NCBI RefSeq assembly: GCF_017916325.1
Contig: NC_090154.1
Location: 561,001 to 625,000 of the forward strand
Direction of reading: 5' to 3'
Source of the DNA: Leishmania martiniquensis
Lineage: Eukaryota > Euglenozoa > Kinetoplastea > Trypanosomatida > Trypanosomatidae
DNA: 64,000 nt
Part shown: one piece after another, positions 38,371 to 49,650 of the stretch
Position numbering within the stretch: position 1 is the stretch's first letter
Layout of the letters: every line of letters starts with the position of its first letter
Translations under genes and position numbers: made by a program
The notes under the pieces: generated by a model
What the model was told of the DNA's origin: nothing
Seen by the model: the letters and a program-made list of their open reading frames with translations, nothing else
Databases searched by the model: none

Positions 38371-39776
38371 AAGAGAAAAGGCGCAGGGGTAGGGTGTACT
38401 GCGGACAAGAAGCGGAAAGTAAGGTCTCCGCTGAGGACGAAAGGGGAAAAAAGTGCTCGCGAATGTGCAACGCCCTTTTGCCCTCCCCCTTTCTCGCCTG
38501 GCTCGCGGCTCGACTGCTAGGCTACTCCGCACGGGTTTGTGGAGAGGCCGCCGTGGCCCGAGGCTATCCTTTCACAGGTTCTTCACATATCTTGCCGTTT
38601 TTCTTTCTTCGCTCCTTTTCCTTCATGCCTCTTCCCGTGCTCGGATCTGCCGCCACCTGCGCATGGCCGTCAAACGATGCCCACGGTGCAAGGCTGTAGG
38701 TTCTTTTTTTGTGTGGGGCGCTCTCTCCGTCATACACTGCCTCACACTTTCTCTCTTCGGAGACGAGAGACACTCTCCAGAGCGCTGTGGCTGGATGGCG
38801 GATGGCACATCAAGCCATCAGCGCATGAGGGTGTGTGGAGAGAGGCAAGTCGGATAGATCTCTGTTGCTCTATCGCCCACATGCGCGCTCACCGAATCGT
38901 GGTACTATTAGTCGTGCGTCTTTGGGAAGCGGAAGTGTACTGATAGCTGACCCTTTTCCTTTTCTGCGTTCACCTTGACAATGTGGCGCGTGCCCGTGTG
39001 CGCTCCTCCAGTGCGCTCGCGCAACTCTTCTGTTCTCTACCCCTCACAAAAGGGCGCCAATCACGTTTGTGCCGACGGTCGCGTATTGCCGTTTTCTTTT
39101 TGCGTGTTGTCCTCTCTCGCCTTCTTTGCCTTGCGTTGTGCCCCTTACATGTGAGCTGTTCCTCTTGTCGTCACTCTTCTTGTCGTCGTTTAGGTACGGC
39201 GGATTGTAAGCGTAATAAAAAAAACGGCGAAGCAAACAACCCGAAAAAGAAGGAAAAAACGCACTCAAGGGCAACAGAGAGGGAACAGCCACAGGAGGCA
39301 TATCCCTGAAGCAGCGCGGGGAAGGGGGAGGGGAAGGCAGGCTCTATCAGCCTCCGCGATGCTGCCCAAGTGGTGAAATGCGCGGGCGCTTAGCCTCTTG
39401 CATCTACAGAACCTGACAGGGCTGAATGACATGCTCCTTTACTTGCCTTCATAAGTGGAAATGTTTGCAACAGGGGGTCGGAGTGCCCCCATGTATGTTG
39501 AAATTCCACCGATCTCGCCACTACTTCCCCCTTCCCCCCCTTCGACTCTCTTCTATCAGAGCCTTCCCGTCTCAGGCCTCCTCCTCCTCTTCCCTCTTGG
39601 CGATCACGGGCAGGGTTTCCGCGCTTTTGAACCCGAAACGTGAGTGAATAGGCTAGAAGATCGCCGTCGCTTACCCAATTGACTAGTTCCCTTTACCTTT
39701 ACGCTTGCTTCTTCCTCTTCGTGTGTGTCAGTAATCCGTCCTCCCCTCCTTGTTCACAACTGCCTCGTGATCCAAG
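38371..39776. other. Intergenic region upstream of the nucleotide-sugar transporter
   Basis: About 1.4 kb without a credible gene. CT-rich tracts are common, the nearest at about 39,700-39,725 with AG at 39,731, 45 bases before the next ATG. Confidence 0.45.
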
Positions 39777-40739
39777 ATGTCTGCAGAGCAGGGTCGCATT
39801 ATATTTTGCCTGTGCCTGAACGCCTTCAGCAGCATCGCCATCGTGTATACGAACAAAGTGATCTTCAAACAACACGCCTTCGAGTATGGCACCCTGCTGA
39901 CGGCGATCCACTTTTTCATCACGGCCCTCGGGCTGTTTGTTTGCCGCTTGATGGGTGTGTTCGAGCCGAAGCGCCTCCCTATCATCAAGATTCTCCCCCT
40001 TTGCCTAGGTTTCTGCGGCTTTGTGGCGCTGACCAACGTGTCACTGGTGTACAACAGCGTCGGCTTCTATCAGCTCATCAAAGTTCTCACGACCCCCATG
40101 CTGGTCATCATCCAGACGCTCTTCTACCAAAAGACGTTTTCCACTAAGGTGAAGCTCTCCTTGACGGTGACTTGCATCGGCGTGGGTCTCGCCACGGTGA
40201 GCGACGCCTCGGCCACCTTGGCGGGTACGTTGGTGGCTCTTTCGGCGCTCCTGATCACGTGCATGTATCAGATTTGGGTGGGGACAAAGCAGAGTGAGCT
40301 TCGCTGCGACAGCTTTCAGCTTCTCTACAATCAGGCACCCCTTTCGTGCCTGATGCTGCTGCCGGTTGCGTACTTCGCTGACGATCTGCCGAACAAGTAC
40401 TTCGCGCCGTGCGGGCCCACCATCTTCCTCATCGCCTTCTCCGGCTTCCTGGCGTTTTTCGTAAATATTTCCATTTTCTTAGTCATTGGAAAAACGTCCC
40501 CTGTGACGTACAACGTGTTGGGGCACTTTAAGCTGTGTGTCATCCTCTCTTTGGGATTTCTCTTTTTCGACGATGAGATGAATTTGCGCATCCTCATCGG
40601 TATCGTCACGACGCTCTTGGGTGTCTTCTGGTACACATATGTCAGCATGCAGGAGAAGGAGAAGGAGGCGGCCATCATCCAGGTCAGGCATGAGGAGGAG
40701 CACATGGATGACAGTGACAGCAATGGAAAGAATGTGTAA
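39777..40739 (+). CDS. Nucleotide-sugar / triose-phosphate translocator family transporter (SLC35E3-like)
   Basis: A 320-residue membrane protein with about ten hydrophobic segments and the duplicated DMT/TPT fold. Landmarks: SIAIVYTNKVIF in TM1, TNVSLVYNSVGFYQLIKVLTTP (partial motif) in TM3-4, and SPVTYNVLGHFKLCVIL in TM8-9. These are close to the SLC35E3 and plant UDP-rhamnose/UDP-galactose transporter branch. It should carry nucleotide sugars, or less likely phosphorylated sugars, into the Golgi. The substrate cannot be read from the sequence. The acidic C-terminal tail (HEEEHMDDSDS...) is cytosolic. It is followed within 62 bases by a complete family-2 repeat, which must lie in its 3'UTR or next to its polyA site. 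Confidence 0.85.
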   Translation: MSAEQGRIIFCLCLNAFSSIAIVYTNKVIFKQHAFEYGTLLTAIHFFITALGLFVCRLMGVFEPKRLPIIKILPLCLGFCGFVALTNVSLVYNSVGFYQLIKVLTTPMLVIIQTLFYQKTFSTKVKLSLTVTCIGVGLATVSDASATLAGTLVALSALLITCMYQIWVGTKQSELRCDSFQLLYNQAPLSCLMLLPVAYFADDLPNKYFAPCGPTIFLIAFSGFLAFFVNISIFLVIGKTSPVTYNVLGHFKLCVILSLGFLFFDDEMNLRILIGIVTTLLGVFWYTYVSMQEKEKEAAIIQVRHEEEHMDDSDSNGKNV

Positions 40740-40800
40740 ATCGTCGCCTTTTTGCTCAGGCGCCAGTTCCTTCATGGCGATGGCTACACTCGTGGCTGCA

Positions 40801-41277
40801 GGGGCTCAGCATCCCCCCTCTTCGGGGGTGGCCCCGGGCAGCCTTTCCCGTTGCTGCCAGCGCCGCGCCGCTTCTTTTTAGGGATAGGGCCAAGTGCCCA
40901 CGGCGTGGGGAAAGCCAGGGCGCCTCATCGCGGCCCATGCCGGCGGCCAGGCCCCCTGCATGCCGCTGCGGTGGCGCGCATGGCGTCAGCGCGACTCGAG
41001 CGTGTCGCGTCCGGCCTTCGCTCTGCCCGCTGATGCGTGGAGACGCTGAGGGAGGCCTCGGGGAGAGGGACGCGTCACGTGGCGAGCAGGACGATGTGCA
41101 GGACAGAGCTTGAGGCAGAGGCCGTGCGCAGGCCGCCGTGTCGGCGCCCTGGCGTATTGCGTGTGCGCCGCTGCTTTGCACCGCCGCGCGATGGAGCCTG
41201 TGGCGGGCTGGGGCCTACAGTGGGGTTTCGGCCCCCTGTGCCCTCTGTGGCGTGAGAGGGGGAGGACACACTTGCAA
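40801..41277 (+). mobile_element. Family-2 short repeat, complete copy 2
   Basis: About 477 bases nearly identical to 35,287-35,763, in the same orientation, with only a few differences in the regions I compared (for example CCTTTCCCG here against CCTTCCCCG, and CGTCC against CGCCC). Starts 62 bases after the transporter stop. SIDER-like; class inferred. Confidence 0.85.
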
Positions 41278-42940
41278 AAGAGACCGTACAGCTCTTGCGA
41301 GGATCTCTTTTTCTTCTTCCTCTAGGTGAGTGCGCTCGCTCGTTTGGAATAAGCTATACGCGCGGGTGTTGAGACAGGCGGCACCGGGTGTACTGCTGAG
41401 GTAGTGAGGCGGATGAGGCTTACAATGAGAAGGGAGGAGAGGGAGTAACAACAAAAGGGCGGAGGTCGGCCGATGTACACGACAGCGGCGCCATTTTTAC
41501 TTTTCTGATTTATGGCGGTGAGCTCGCCCTTTTGCGATACGGAAGTTGCGTCGAGGTAAGATGTTTCTTGTGGCTTACACCTGGCGCGGCAGCAGCGGAC
41601 GGACTTGACGGGTAGGCGGCGGGGAGGTGAGCAAAGAAGTCTTGGCAAGACTGATACGCTTCAGTGACTTCGATGCACGTCTCCCTTTCGATGTTCTCAG
41701 CCTGGCATGCGGATGCAGAGGAGGGCGACGGGGCCGAGAAGCGCAAAGATGTGAGGATTGAAGAGAGGGATTCGGCCTGTCTTCGTTTGCTATTTATCGA
41801 GTATGTACAAATGACAACGGCTAAGGCTCTCAAAGCGGGAGGACCAAACCGAGCCTGCTCTCAGAGGGCGACGATCACCTTTCCCCTGAAGTATCCTCTA
41901 CGTATGCGACGAGTGGTGGCAGCGAAGGGAGCAGCAGCCGGAGGGGGAGAGAGGGCGTCGTATAGAAGGTGACGGGATCGCGAAGTGAGAACGCCCCTCG
42001 TTTCTGACAGTAGGCGACAGCATGTGTGCGTGTCGCCCACGAGTTGGCCCCAAGCAGAGTGACCGCCTCGTTTTCTTCGACTCTCTGCAGACCGGAAAAG
42101 ATGCAAAGGGATGCAATGCTGCTTTCTGGTTGGAGTTGGCCGCGTTGCATACTCGTGTACCCTCTAACTCTGTGGCGCCGCCACAGAAAGTAATGCGCGT
42201 GTCAGGGTAATCTCAAGTGCTCTATTCGTGCGTGTGCGCACGCGTATGCGTGTGGAAAGGACGATCTGTACTGATAAGTTTCCTTCCACTGTCGGGTGCG
42301 GCTTTCCCGCCACGGAGGGGGTGAAAGGGGGACCAACACGTCTCAACGGCGAGGTTTCACTTGGCAAGCTCGCAGGCGCGCTACCGTCATGGGGGCATGT
42401 CTTCATCTTCGTCTCCTAGAGTGGCGGTAGCACCTTCGGCGAAGAGACGTTGCGTGGAGTCCGCACGATGCTTACTCTTTGCATCGGTGATCATTGCTAA
42501 TGCCTACTTGCGATCGAGCTCTCAGTATTTTCACCTCTTTTCCACCTCGCATCCTTTCTCGCTCCGCTTAGTACGACAACGCATCGAATTCAGTGTTGTG
42601 CCCGTCGTTGGCGAAGGCGAGAGAGCGCGTGTGCGTGTGATTTGTACGCAAAAGTGTGAGGACCTTGTCTGACAGCTTGTGCCCCTGATAGTTGTCGTGA
42701 CTGTGCTTTGTGCGTATTGCCTGTGCGCATGAGTGAGCGCAGGCGCCGCTCTTTTTTCTCTCCTCTTTTCTTCTGTAGGCACACCTTGCTGCCTTTTTCG
42801 TTACGCAGCTCGCAGCACCGCCCCAACAGCACAGACGACCCCTCGTTTCGGCAAAGAAGGGAATAAAAAGACTCTTAGTGGGACGCCACGCCTTTTCGTT
42901 TTGGGCGTTGCGGCTTTACCCTCATCTCTCTTCTTCCGCC
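41278..42940. other. Intergenic region upstream of the IF-3-like gene
   Basis: About 1.66 kb without a credible gene on either strand. Open frames at 41.3-41.8 kb on the minus strand have no ATG in a good setting and no resemblance. CT-rich tracts at 42,756-42,772 and 42,915-42,938 precede the next start. Confidence 0.45.
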
Positions 42941-45685
42941 ATGTCCATGCGTCGATTAACAGGCATCCCCTCACGATGTGGCGTCTCTGCAACAGAAGCG
43001 GCGGCCTCTGTGGGCCTTTCGCTACTTTGCGTGTCCGCTCTTCCGCAGACGCGGAGACAGCTTCACATGCCGCTTGGTGGCTTTGAGGAGGCGCTGCCGA
43101 ATTCGTTTGGCAGACAAAATGGTAAGGGGGAGCTGAGCAATGTGAATTTGCGCGTTAAGCTGCAGAATGTAAGACGCATAAAGACGAGCCGACGAAAGCT
43201 TCGGCTGCCGCCGAGGTCCTCGGCACCGCCGACGCTTGCTAAAGTGAGAGATGAACTGCTGCACCTCATACAGCAGACGCGGGAGGCACGCGGGGAGGCT
43301 TTGTCGAAGCCCGCCGAGGTGGCGGACATGAGTGCTGCTGAGCTGTTCTCCTCTCCCTCTTCAAGCCGCATCCTACCGACAGAAGTTGGCGATCGCATTT
43401 ACTGTGAAGAGGGAAAGGAGGCGAGGTCAGCGCTTCGCTCACCGCACACGACTCCCTTTGTTTACCAGACTAGCGACTCCGAAGCGGCAGTAAGTGCGGC
43501 AACCGCATCATCTCCTGCTTCGCCTCTCACAGTGACGTCACCACCAGAGGAGGCGTGGACGTCGCACGAGGATGCCATGGAGCGACTCTACGCTGTCAAG
43601 CCTATAAGCACAATCTTCGGGGGCGATCTTGACCGACTCGAGCAAGACATGATGCGGGACTACCACCAAAGGGGAGCGAGGCTTCCACCTCGCGACCGAG
43701 TGTATGCTGAATTTGGAGGCAGCCAATGCGCCCGGCGGATGCAGTGGGAACCGTCATCGTCCTTTGATCGTCTGGCCGCCTCTGATTTCTGCTCCAATGT
43801 GCAGAACGAGGCGGTCGTTGGGGATAACACCAACCGCAACTTGGCTGCATACCACCTCTTCGCTGAGACGTACCAGACGCAGCAGGAGGAGAAGCGCCGG
43901 TCTCAGCGCGGCGGGACCTCGAAGGGCAAGGGTGTCAACCTTTGCCGTGCCGACAGAGGCGCTTGCGTCGGCGCCGAGACTGACCTTCCCGCCTCGGAGA
44001 ATCCGCACTTCCCCGACGAAGGCCCCAGCGACGCGAACAACCTGAGGGATTCATCCTTTGCAGAGACGGATACGCCCGACGAGGTGCTCGTTGGCGGTGC
44101 CTGGAGTGCGCCGAAGGAGATCGTGGTGAACGCGCGGACAGACTACAAGGCACGACTATCAATCGCTTCGCCTTCGCCCCGAGAAGGCGAGGATACGAAC
44201 CGCCTCATCTATGACGCGTATCACCAGAGGCCAGCGGATCACGCGCTTCTCGAGGTGCGTGGCGCGGATTACTGGGGCGACTACGAGAACAGACGCCGCG
44301 TGGAGGAGCGTAGTGCACATCGGCAGGAGGCGATTGCTAGGGAGGTGCTGCAGGAGGGGGCAGTGGATACGAGCGAGGCGGAGTACAGTACGAACAAAGT
44401 ACGGAAGGAGACGCTGCTGTACTTTCAGGCACACCCCATCAACGAGATGATTCAGGAGCCTTTCGTCCGCATTCGCCAGTTCATGCCGCCTGGTGGTGGC
44501 GAGGGAGTCTCTTTCAACCCCAACGAGCCGCTGCCGATACCGGCGGACAGCAAGTGCGGCGGGCGAGGCGTCATTGAGTTGGTCAACATGGACGCGGACA
44601 TACCCGTTCAGTCCGCACGGCGGATGGCGGAGGAGCTTGGCCTGGATTTGATTCGCATTGGCGCCCTGTACTCGCAGAAGACGGACCGCCGCATCATTGC
44701 ACTGTGCATGATTGGCGATCACCGCGAACACATGCGTGAAATGATAAAGTTTAAAATACAGAAGCTTGGCGTTCAGCCGCCTCCGACAAAGGAGTGTATT
44801 GAAGTGCCCTTCAAGGGCGGCACTCATCCGCACGCAATACGCTTCAAGTGCGTGGGTGTAGCCAAGCATCTTCTTCATCGCCACGCGATTCGGATCAACT
44901 TGACCAAGTTCGGCACCCCACGTGAGGGGTTTCCCGTCTTTCAGAGCATTCTGGACGAGCTCAAGCGGCAGTGCGTGCGACTGAAGGCGTACCATACCGC
45001 TGGCCAAATCCAGTCAAACTACGACGAGATTTTTTGCTACCTGTACCCCTCCACAGGGCGCTCTCCGAAGACGACCGTTACGCACCCCACGCCGCAGCAG
45101 GTGCGTGATGCGCGCGATGATCGCATACTCGAGAGTGAGAAAGAGATCTATTTTGACGACCTGCAGGACAAGGCCACCAGGAAGGCGAGGCTGCAGTATA
45201 TGCTGAAGCTTCAGGATGGCACGGCGTGGGCGGAGAAGGACGAGGGCATGTCTCTGCAGCGGCAGCGTGCCATCAAGGTCATGCTCGGGTACCTGCCGAA
45301 GGGGAACAGAGAGTTGTACGCGGCCCGCGGTGATGTGAACGTACCGGCTCCGTTCCGCGCGAGTCATCCAACGTCGGTGCATAAGTGGTCGTACCCGTCT
45401 GAGTCCAACTTGGAGCAGGCAAACCGCGGCGCAGCCGCTTTGGGCAAGCGAGCTGCCATGCCCATCAGTGAGATGCACGACGCTGGAGAGACGCCGGAGA
45501 ACCCGACTCAGCTCGATCGCTTCTACTACACGGCGCAGGGCCCCGCTCTCGAGATGGGCGAGTTCAAGGAGGCACTCGGTCTCAAGGACAACCGGGCGCG
45601 GCGTCCGCCTATGGGGGCTGGGTTTGCCACACTGGGTGTTGGGTCCTCGGACGAGAATGCGCAAACAGGCTTTGCGGTAAAGTAG
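42941..45685 (+). CDS. Large IF-3-like mitochondrial translation factor
   Basis: A 914-residue protein. The N-terminus (MSMRRLTGIPSRCG...) is basic, hydroxylated and short of acids, as in mitochondrial presequences. Residues 1-530 are mostly low-complexity and acidic, without a domain I recognise. Residues about 545-690 carry an IF-3 pattern: an N-domain-like stretch (ELVNMDADIPVQSARRMAEELGLDLIRIG) and then a C-domain-like beta-alpha unit with PHAIRFKCVGVAKHLLHRHAIRINL. The remaining 200 or so residues are a C-terminal extension. Bacterial and mitochondrial IF-3 are near 180-280 residues, so this form is several times larger. Long terminal extensions are usual in kinetoplastid mitoribosome proteins. 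Function as an initiation factor or ribosome assembly factor is inferred. Start: first ATG in this frame. Confidence 0.6.
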   Translation: MSMRRLTGIPSRCGVSATEAAASVGLSLLCVSALPQTRRQLHMPLGGFEEALPNSFGRQNGKGELSNVNLRVKLQNVRRIKTSRRKLRLPPRSSAPPTLAKVRDELLHLIQQTREARGEALSKPAEVADMSAAELFSSPSSSRILPTEVGDRIYCEEGKEARSALRSPHTTPFVYQTSDSEAAVSAATASSPASPLTVTSPPEEAWTSHEDAMERLYAVKPISTIFGGDLDRLEQDMMRDYHQRGARLPPRDRVYAEFGGSQCARRMQWEPSSSFDRLAASDFCSNVQNEAVVGDNTNRNLAAYHLFAETYQTQQEEKRRSQRGGTSKGKGVNLCRADRGACVGAETDLPASENPHFPDEGPSDANNLRDSSFAETDTPDEVLVGGAWSAPKEIVVNARTDYKARLSIASPSPREGEDTNRLIYDAYHQRPADHALLEVRGADYWGDYENRRRVEERSAHRQEAIAREVLQEGAVDTSEAEYSTNKVRKETLLYFQAHPINEMIQEPFVRIRQFMPPGGGEGVSFNPNEPLPIPADSKCGGRGVIELVNMDADIPVQSARRMAEELGLDLIRIGALYSQKTDRRIIALCMIGDHREHMREMIKFKIQKLGVQPPPTKECIEVPFKGGTHPHAIRFKCVGVAKHLLHRHAIRINLTKFGTPREGFPVFQSILDELKRQCVRLKAYHTAGQIQSNYDEIFCYLYPSTGRSPKTTVTHPTPQQVRDARDDRILESEKEIYFDDLQDKATRKARLQYMLKLQDGTAWAEKDEGMSLQRQRAIKVMLGYLPKGNRELYAARGDVNVPAPFRASHPTSVHKWSYPSESNLEQANRGAAALGKRAAMPISEMHDAGETPENPTQLDRFYYTAQGPALEMGEFKEALGLKDNRARRPPMGAGFATLGVGSSDENAQTGFAVK

Positions 45686-46662
45686 ACCGGGTCGGCTCAC
45701 CAACGGCCACCACTGCTGGCCGAATATGCGACGTAGTCGATGCAGAGCCCGAAATGCCCCAAGACGATGTCACGGGTCGCTGCTACTCTTTTTCCGTTGC
45801 TACCGGTCGCGCGTACCCCACGAACGCGACTGATGTAAGGTGTGCGGTGCGTCGCCGTCTCCCCGCCATGCAGACAGCATCCGCGGAATACCGTCATCTT
45901 TGTGTTGTCCCTCACACACTGCATTTCTTTCTGAGGCTTGGCATCCCACTGTTCCATTAGCCTACCAGCTACCATGCAGAGGGGAGAGCCGTCCGTGTAT
46001 GTCTGTATGGGGATGGGTGGGTGGAGAGGGGATGACGCACTTGTATGCGTCTTTACAGGCCTTGCAGCGTCGTCACGATTGTTACAAGTCACCACAGAGG
46101 GCGGACTATACCAGTACGTCTCATGGTGGTATCTTCCGCGTTGCTCCAAGATGAAGGAGAGGACTAAGTACACCTCGTGCGGTGAAGCTGGCGCGCTCCG
46201 GGGAGGTAAGGAGGGAGGGAGGGAGGGAGGGGGGAAACACTGCGGAGGCACCGCCTTTCCAGGCCACTGGAGCTCCCCTGTCACTCCAGCGAGAGACGCA
46301 TCGCCCTCGCTTTCTGTCCTCCTCCCTTCCGTGGCCTCTCCACCAGGGTATGTATATGTGTGTGTGTGTGCATGTGTTTCGCAACCCTTCTGTTTACCAC
46401 CGTTACAGAACCTCTGCCACTCCTTGTATGCACCCCAACCTCTTTGATACACGTAGACAAGCAAGCAAACAAACGCGTACCCTCCACTTACGTTCACAGC
46501 CACACCAGCACGTAGACGTGCTTCACAGCTCAAGGAAATAACACGACTTCCTTTTAGCTCCCGCCCTTCCCTCTCCCTCTCTCTCTCTGTGTGTGTGTCG
46601 CACGCATCGGCTGGGGAACGAAAAGGACGCGTGCTGCCGCACAAACCATCGCAATCTCAACC
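45686..46662. other. Intergenic region between IF-3-like and FKBP genes
   Basis: Just under 1 kb, no gene. Contains a GGGA repeat at about 46,205-46,232, a TG tract at 46,353-46,370 and a CT repeat at 46,560-46,590, the last a plausible splice polypyrimidine tract. Confidence 0.45.
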
Positions 46663-47961
46663 ATGTCAGTCCATTCGATCGAGAGCTCTGCCAGCTCTGT
46701 CAGTGACGACAGCCAGCCGCCGATGGAGGTGGTGTATCCTCTTGATGAGGAGGTCGAGGTCCCCGGGACGAATGGCGGCCTTTACAAGACAGTGCTGGTT
46801 GAGGGTGCTGGCTCGCAGCCCGTCAAAGGGGCCAAGGTAACGGTCCACTACACCGGTAAGCTGCTGGACGGCACCAAGTTCGACAGTAGCCGCGACAGAG
46901 GCGACTGCTTTGAGTTCACTCTCGGCCGCGGCCAGGTCATCAAGGGCTGGGATAAGGGTGTGGCAACGATGCGAATTGGCGAGAAGGCGCTGCTGAGGTG
47001 TTCGCCGGATTACGCCTACGGTGCTGCTGGCAGCCCCCCGACCATCCCTGCGAATGCCACGCTTCTCTTTGAGGTGGAGCTATACCATTGGACGCGCGAG
47101 GTGGACATCTCCGCCACGAAGGACAAGTCCCTCATGATGAACGTGTTGAAAGATGGCGTCGACTACGAGAACCCGGACTTCGAGTCGTCTGTGACAATGG
47201 ACCTGTCCATTTACTTGGGCGAGTTCGATCCGGAGAAGAGGGAGAAAAGCACACCAGTGAAGGTGCTGACCAGCTGGGGGGTTGTCGTCGGTGTTACACC
47301 GCTGCCTCCACACCTCGAGACGTTTCTCTACAAGATGCGCAAACAGGAGGCGGCGGCGTGCCGAGTGCGCAGTGACCTGGTCTGCGACGCGGTGCCAGAG
47401 TTTGGGATCCCGTCCAGCAGTGAGCGAGGCCACTGCGATGTCACTTACGTCGTCGAGATCAGCGAGCTGAGCCGTATACGGACGTACGACTTCACTGGCG
47501 CAGCTAAAATTGCGGAGGGGGAGAAGCGCAAGAACAGTGGAAACGATGCGTTCAAGGCTGGCAACCTGGACCTGGCAGAGCGTTTCTACCGTCGCGCGCT
47601 GGAGTTCATCGGGCAGGATTATGGCTTCGACGACACCGATAAGCCGGAATGTCACCGTGTGCGCATCAGCGTGTTGGGGAACCTCGCGCAGGTGCTACTG
47701 ATGCGCAACAAATACACCGAGTCCGCCGAGTACTCGAGGAAAGTGCTGGCCCTGGAAGCGAAGAATACGAAGGCGCTCTTTCGTCTGGCGAAGGCGCAGG
47801 ACGGTCTTCAAGAGTGGGAGGATGCTTCGAAGTGTGTCGATAATATTCTCGCCATCGAGCCCGACAACGCCGACGCGGCCAGCCTCAAGACGCTTCTTCA
47901 CCAGAAGCAGCGGGCCTTTGACCAAAAGCAGAAGTCCATGTTCAAGAAGATGTTCGTCTAG
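46663..47961 (+). CDS. FKBP-type peptidyl-prolyl isomerase with C-terminal TPR repeats (FKBP52-like)
   Basis: A 432-residue immunophilin. A canonical FKBP domain lies at about 40-145: [49 protein letters not shown] and [13 protein letters not shown]. Drug- and substrate-pocket residues (Y, D, F, VI, W and Y in that order) appear intact. A second, degenerate FKBP-like segment may lie at 150-275. The C-terminal part (about 285-420) has three TPR repeats ([25 protein letters not shown] and so on). These normally dock the HSP90 MEEVD tail. It presumably acts as an HSP90 co-chaperone in the cytosol. The start is set at 46,663 (MSVHSIE...) behind a CT-rich leader; the frame is open further upstream without good sequence. 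Confidence 0.88.
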   Translation: MSVHSIESSASSVSDDSQPPMEVVYPLDEEVEVPGTNGGLYKTVLVEGAGSQPVKGAKVTVHYTGKLLDGTKFDSSRDRGDCFEFTLGRGQVIKGWDKGVATMRIGEKALLRCSPDYAYGAAGSPPTIPANATLLFEVELYHWTREVDISATKDKSLMMNVLKDGVDYENPDFESSVTMDLSIYLGEFDPEKREKSTPVKVLTSWGVVVGVTPLPPHLETFLYKMRKQEAAACRVRSDLVCDAVPEFGIPSSSERGHCDVTYVVEISELSRIRTYDFTGAAKIAEGEKRKNSGNDAFKAGNLDLAERFYRRALEFIGQDYGFDDTDKPECHRVRISVLGNLAQVLLMRNKYTESAEYSRKVLALEAKNTKALFRLAKAQDGLQEWEDASKCVDNILAIEPDNADAASLKTLLHQKQRAFDQKQKSMFKKMFV

Positions 47962-48223
47962 AAAACGCGCAAGCGTCGCCCCCGTGATCAGATTCTGCGC
48001 CCCCCTTTTTTCGCTTTCTATCTTCGCACCCCCAGCGGCGCCAGCACGCCGTCTCGCTCTGCGTCTTCCGTCCCCTTGTTTGTCGCCTTGTCTCTCACTT
48101 CCCTCTGCCTCTGAGATGTGCACTGGAGGCCGTCGTGACAGCGCCAGAGAGGGGCCGCTCTTTTTTCGTTCTCTTTATTTTCCTTAGCGTGTCTATTCCG
48201 CCACTACCACACAGACAAATACA
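47962..48223. other. 3' region of the FKBP gene
   Basis: About 260 bases, CT-rich, no gene. It ends in a CA microsatellite (48,222-48,236) that forms the edge of the inverted repeat copy. Confidence 0.5.
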
Positions 48224-48600
48224 CACACACACACACGCACGGCTTACACCCTGGCCGCCCACGACGAGCCGTCCAGCCGCCGAGTCGAGCCACGCGTCTA
48301 GCGGGCTCATCCTGTCCTCCGCCGCATGCGCGCTGCGCCGTCGGCCCCCCACCCCCAGAGGGACTCGGGTGGGCGGTGCACCGGCATCCGCGGGGCGCCT
48401 CCCCCTGGCCAGGGCCCTCTGAGGCATCCTGTGCCCTGCCTGTATGCCCTGCCCTACACGCCCCCCTTCCCTCCCAATGGCTCGCTCCATCCCGCGGCAT
48501 GCCGTACTGTGGTGTGCGGCCTCGGCGCGTTGGCGTCCGCAGCGCTGCATGGCGCGGCTCGGGCTGCTCGCGTGCTGCCTCCGGCACCTGTGCTGCATCG
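48224..48600 (-). mobile_element. Short retroposon-like repeat, family 1, copy 2 (inverse of 1-377)
   Basis: The reverse complement of window bases 1-377, apparently without differences. On this side the similarity cannot be followed beyond 48,600 because the partner is cut by the window start. The repeat may therefore be longer and may include some of 48,600-48,720. Confidence 0.75.
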
Positions 48601-49650
48601 GCCCACACCTCGTCGGATTTGGGGGATGCCGCATACTATGCCCACGCGCACTGTGTGGCTGGCCGGTATGAGTGTCGGCGCGCCTTCCTTACCCATCACA
48701 CCTCCCCTCTTCTGACCTCTGGATGCCTCGTCTGAATGTGGTAGACCATGTCAGCCGTGGCGGGACGGCGCGCGCGCACCGTGCTCGCACTGGCGCCGCC
48801 TCGGCGACCTGCTGCAGGATGCAGCTTGGAGATCGCTCTCTACATGGCGAAGGATGGGTGTATCAGTCGCCACTGGCGGCACCCGTAGCCGTCTCCCTCC
48901 TCCGAGTGGTGACTGAAGCCGATCATGCAGGGCTCACTCAGCCCTGCGGTTGCGGCGCCCGACTCATGAATGTGAGAGCGGAGCCCCGTGGCGCCTTTTG
49001 TGTCGTGTCATGTCGAGGTGTTGCTATCGTCTGCGCATATGTATCGACCATGGAGTAGCTCTCGTTGGGCCCGTGCGACGTGGTGGGGTCGCCCTTCTCT
49101 GCCCAGTATCGCGTAGTGCGTGCCGGCGTCCAGTTCAATAATGTGAGGACTGGGCTTTGTGTTACACGGCATCACATCGAGAGCTTCCCGTGTGACCAGG
49201 TCGCTCCTGCGTATGTAGCCGAACGTTGAGTGTATCCCTATTGTGGGACCCATCGCGCCAAGGTCGGACCGCCACTGCTTCAGCTTTGCCCACGAGAAGG
49301 GGTGTGTGGGGAGTCCTACTCGGACAGGTACGCCCGGTTGTATGGGCATGAAGAAACCTCCACCGCCGTGCATCTCTCTCGCTGCCCCGCAACGCTGACA
49401 CCCCGGGAGGCCGACCGCCCTCCAAGTCTGTGGGGCGAGACACACCCTTTTACAGAGGAGAGGTCTCCGTCGAAGACTTGTCGTGAAACGGTGCCAGCCC
49501 GCACAGCCTGGCGTCGCGCAGCCGATTGCCATTCCCCTGCGTACAGCGCAGGCAGGAGCCCGGGACTGCGCTCCACATCACCGCACTGCAGCGAACGCAG
49601 CAGAACACAGCAGTCGGTGGTCGAGGGTGCTTTGGTGAACCACTGACACC
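48601..49650. mobile_element. Possible relic of a non-LTR retroelement (DIRE-like)
   Basis: About 1 kb of GC-rich, gene-free sequence with many broken open frames on both strands. In one + frame (49,320-49,390) there is LYGHEETSTAVHLSRCP, which resembles the zinc-finger-like C-terminus of ingi-clade retroelements (CxxCG-x-EET-x-H-x-C). The first two cysteine positions appear to have become tyrosine. Next to the family-1 repeat, a degenerate ingi-related element (DIRE) is a reasonable guess. No reverse transcriptase or endonuclease segment could be recognised, so this is weak. Confidence 0.25.
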
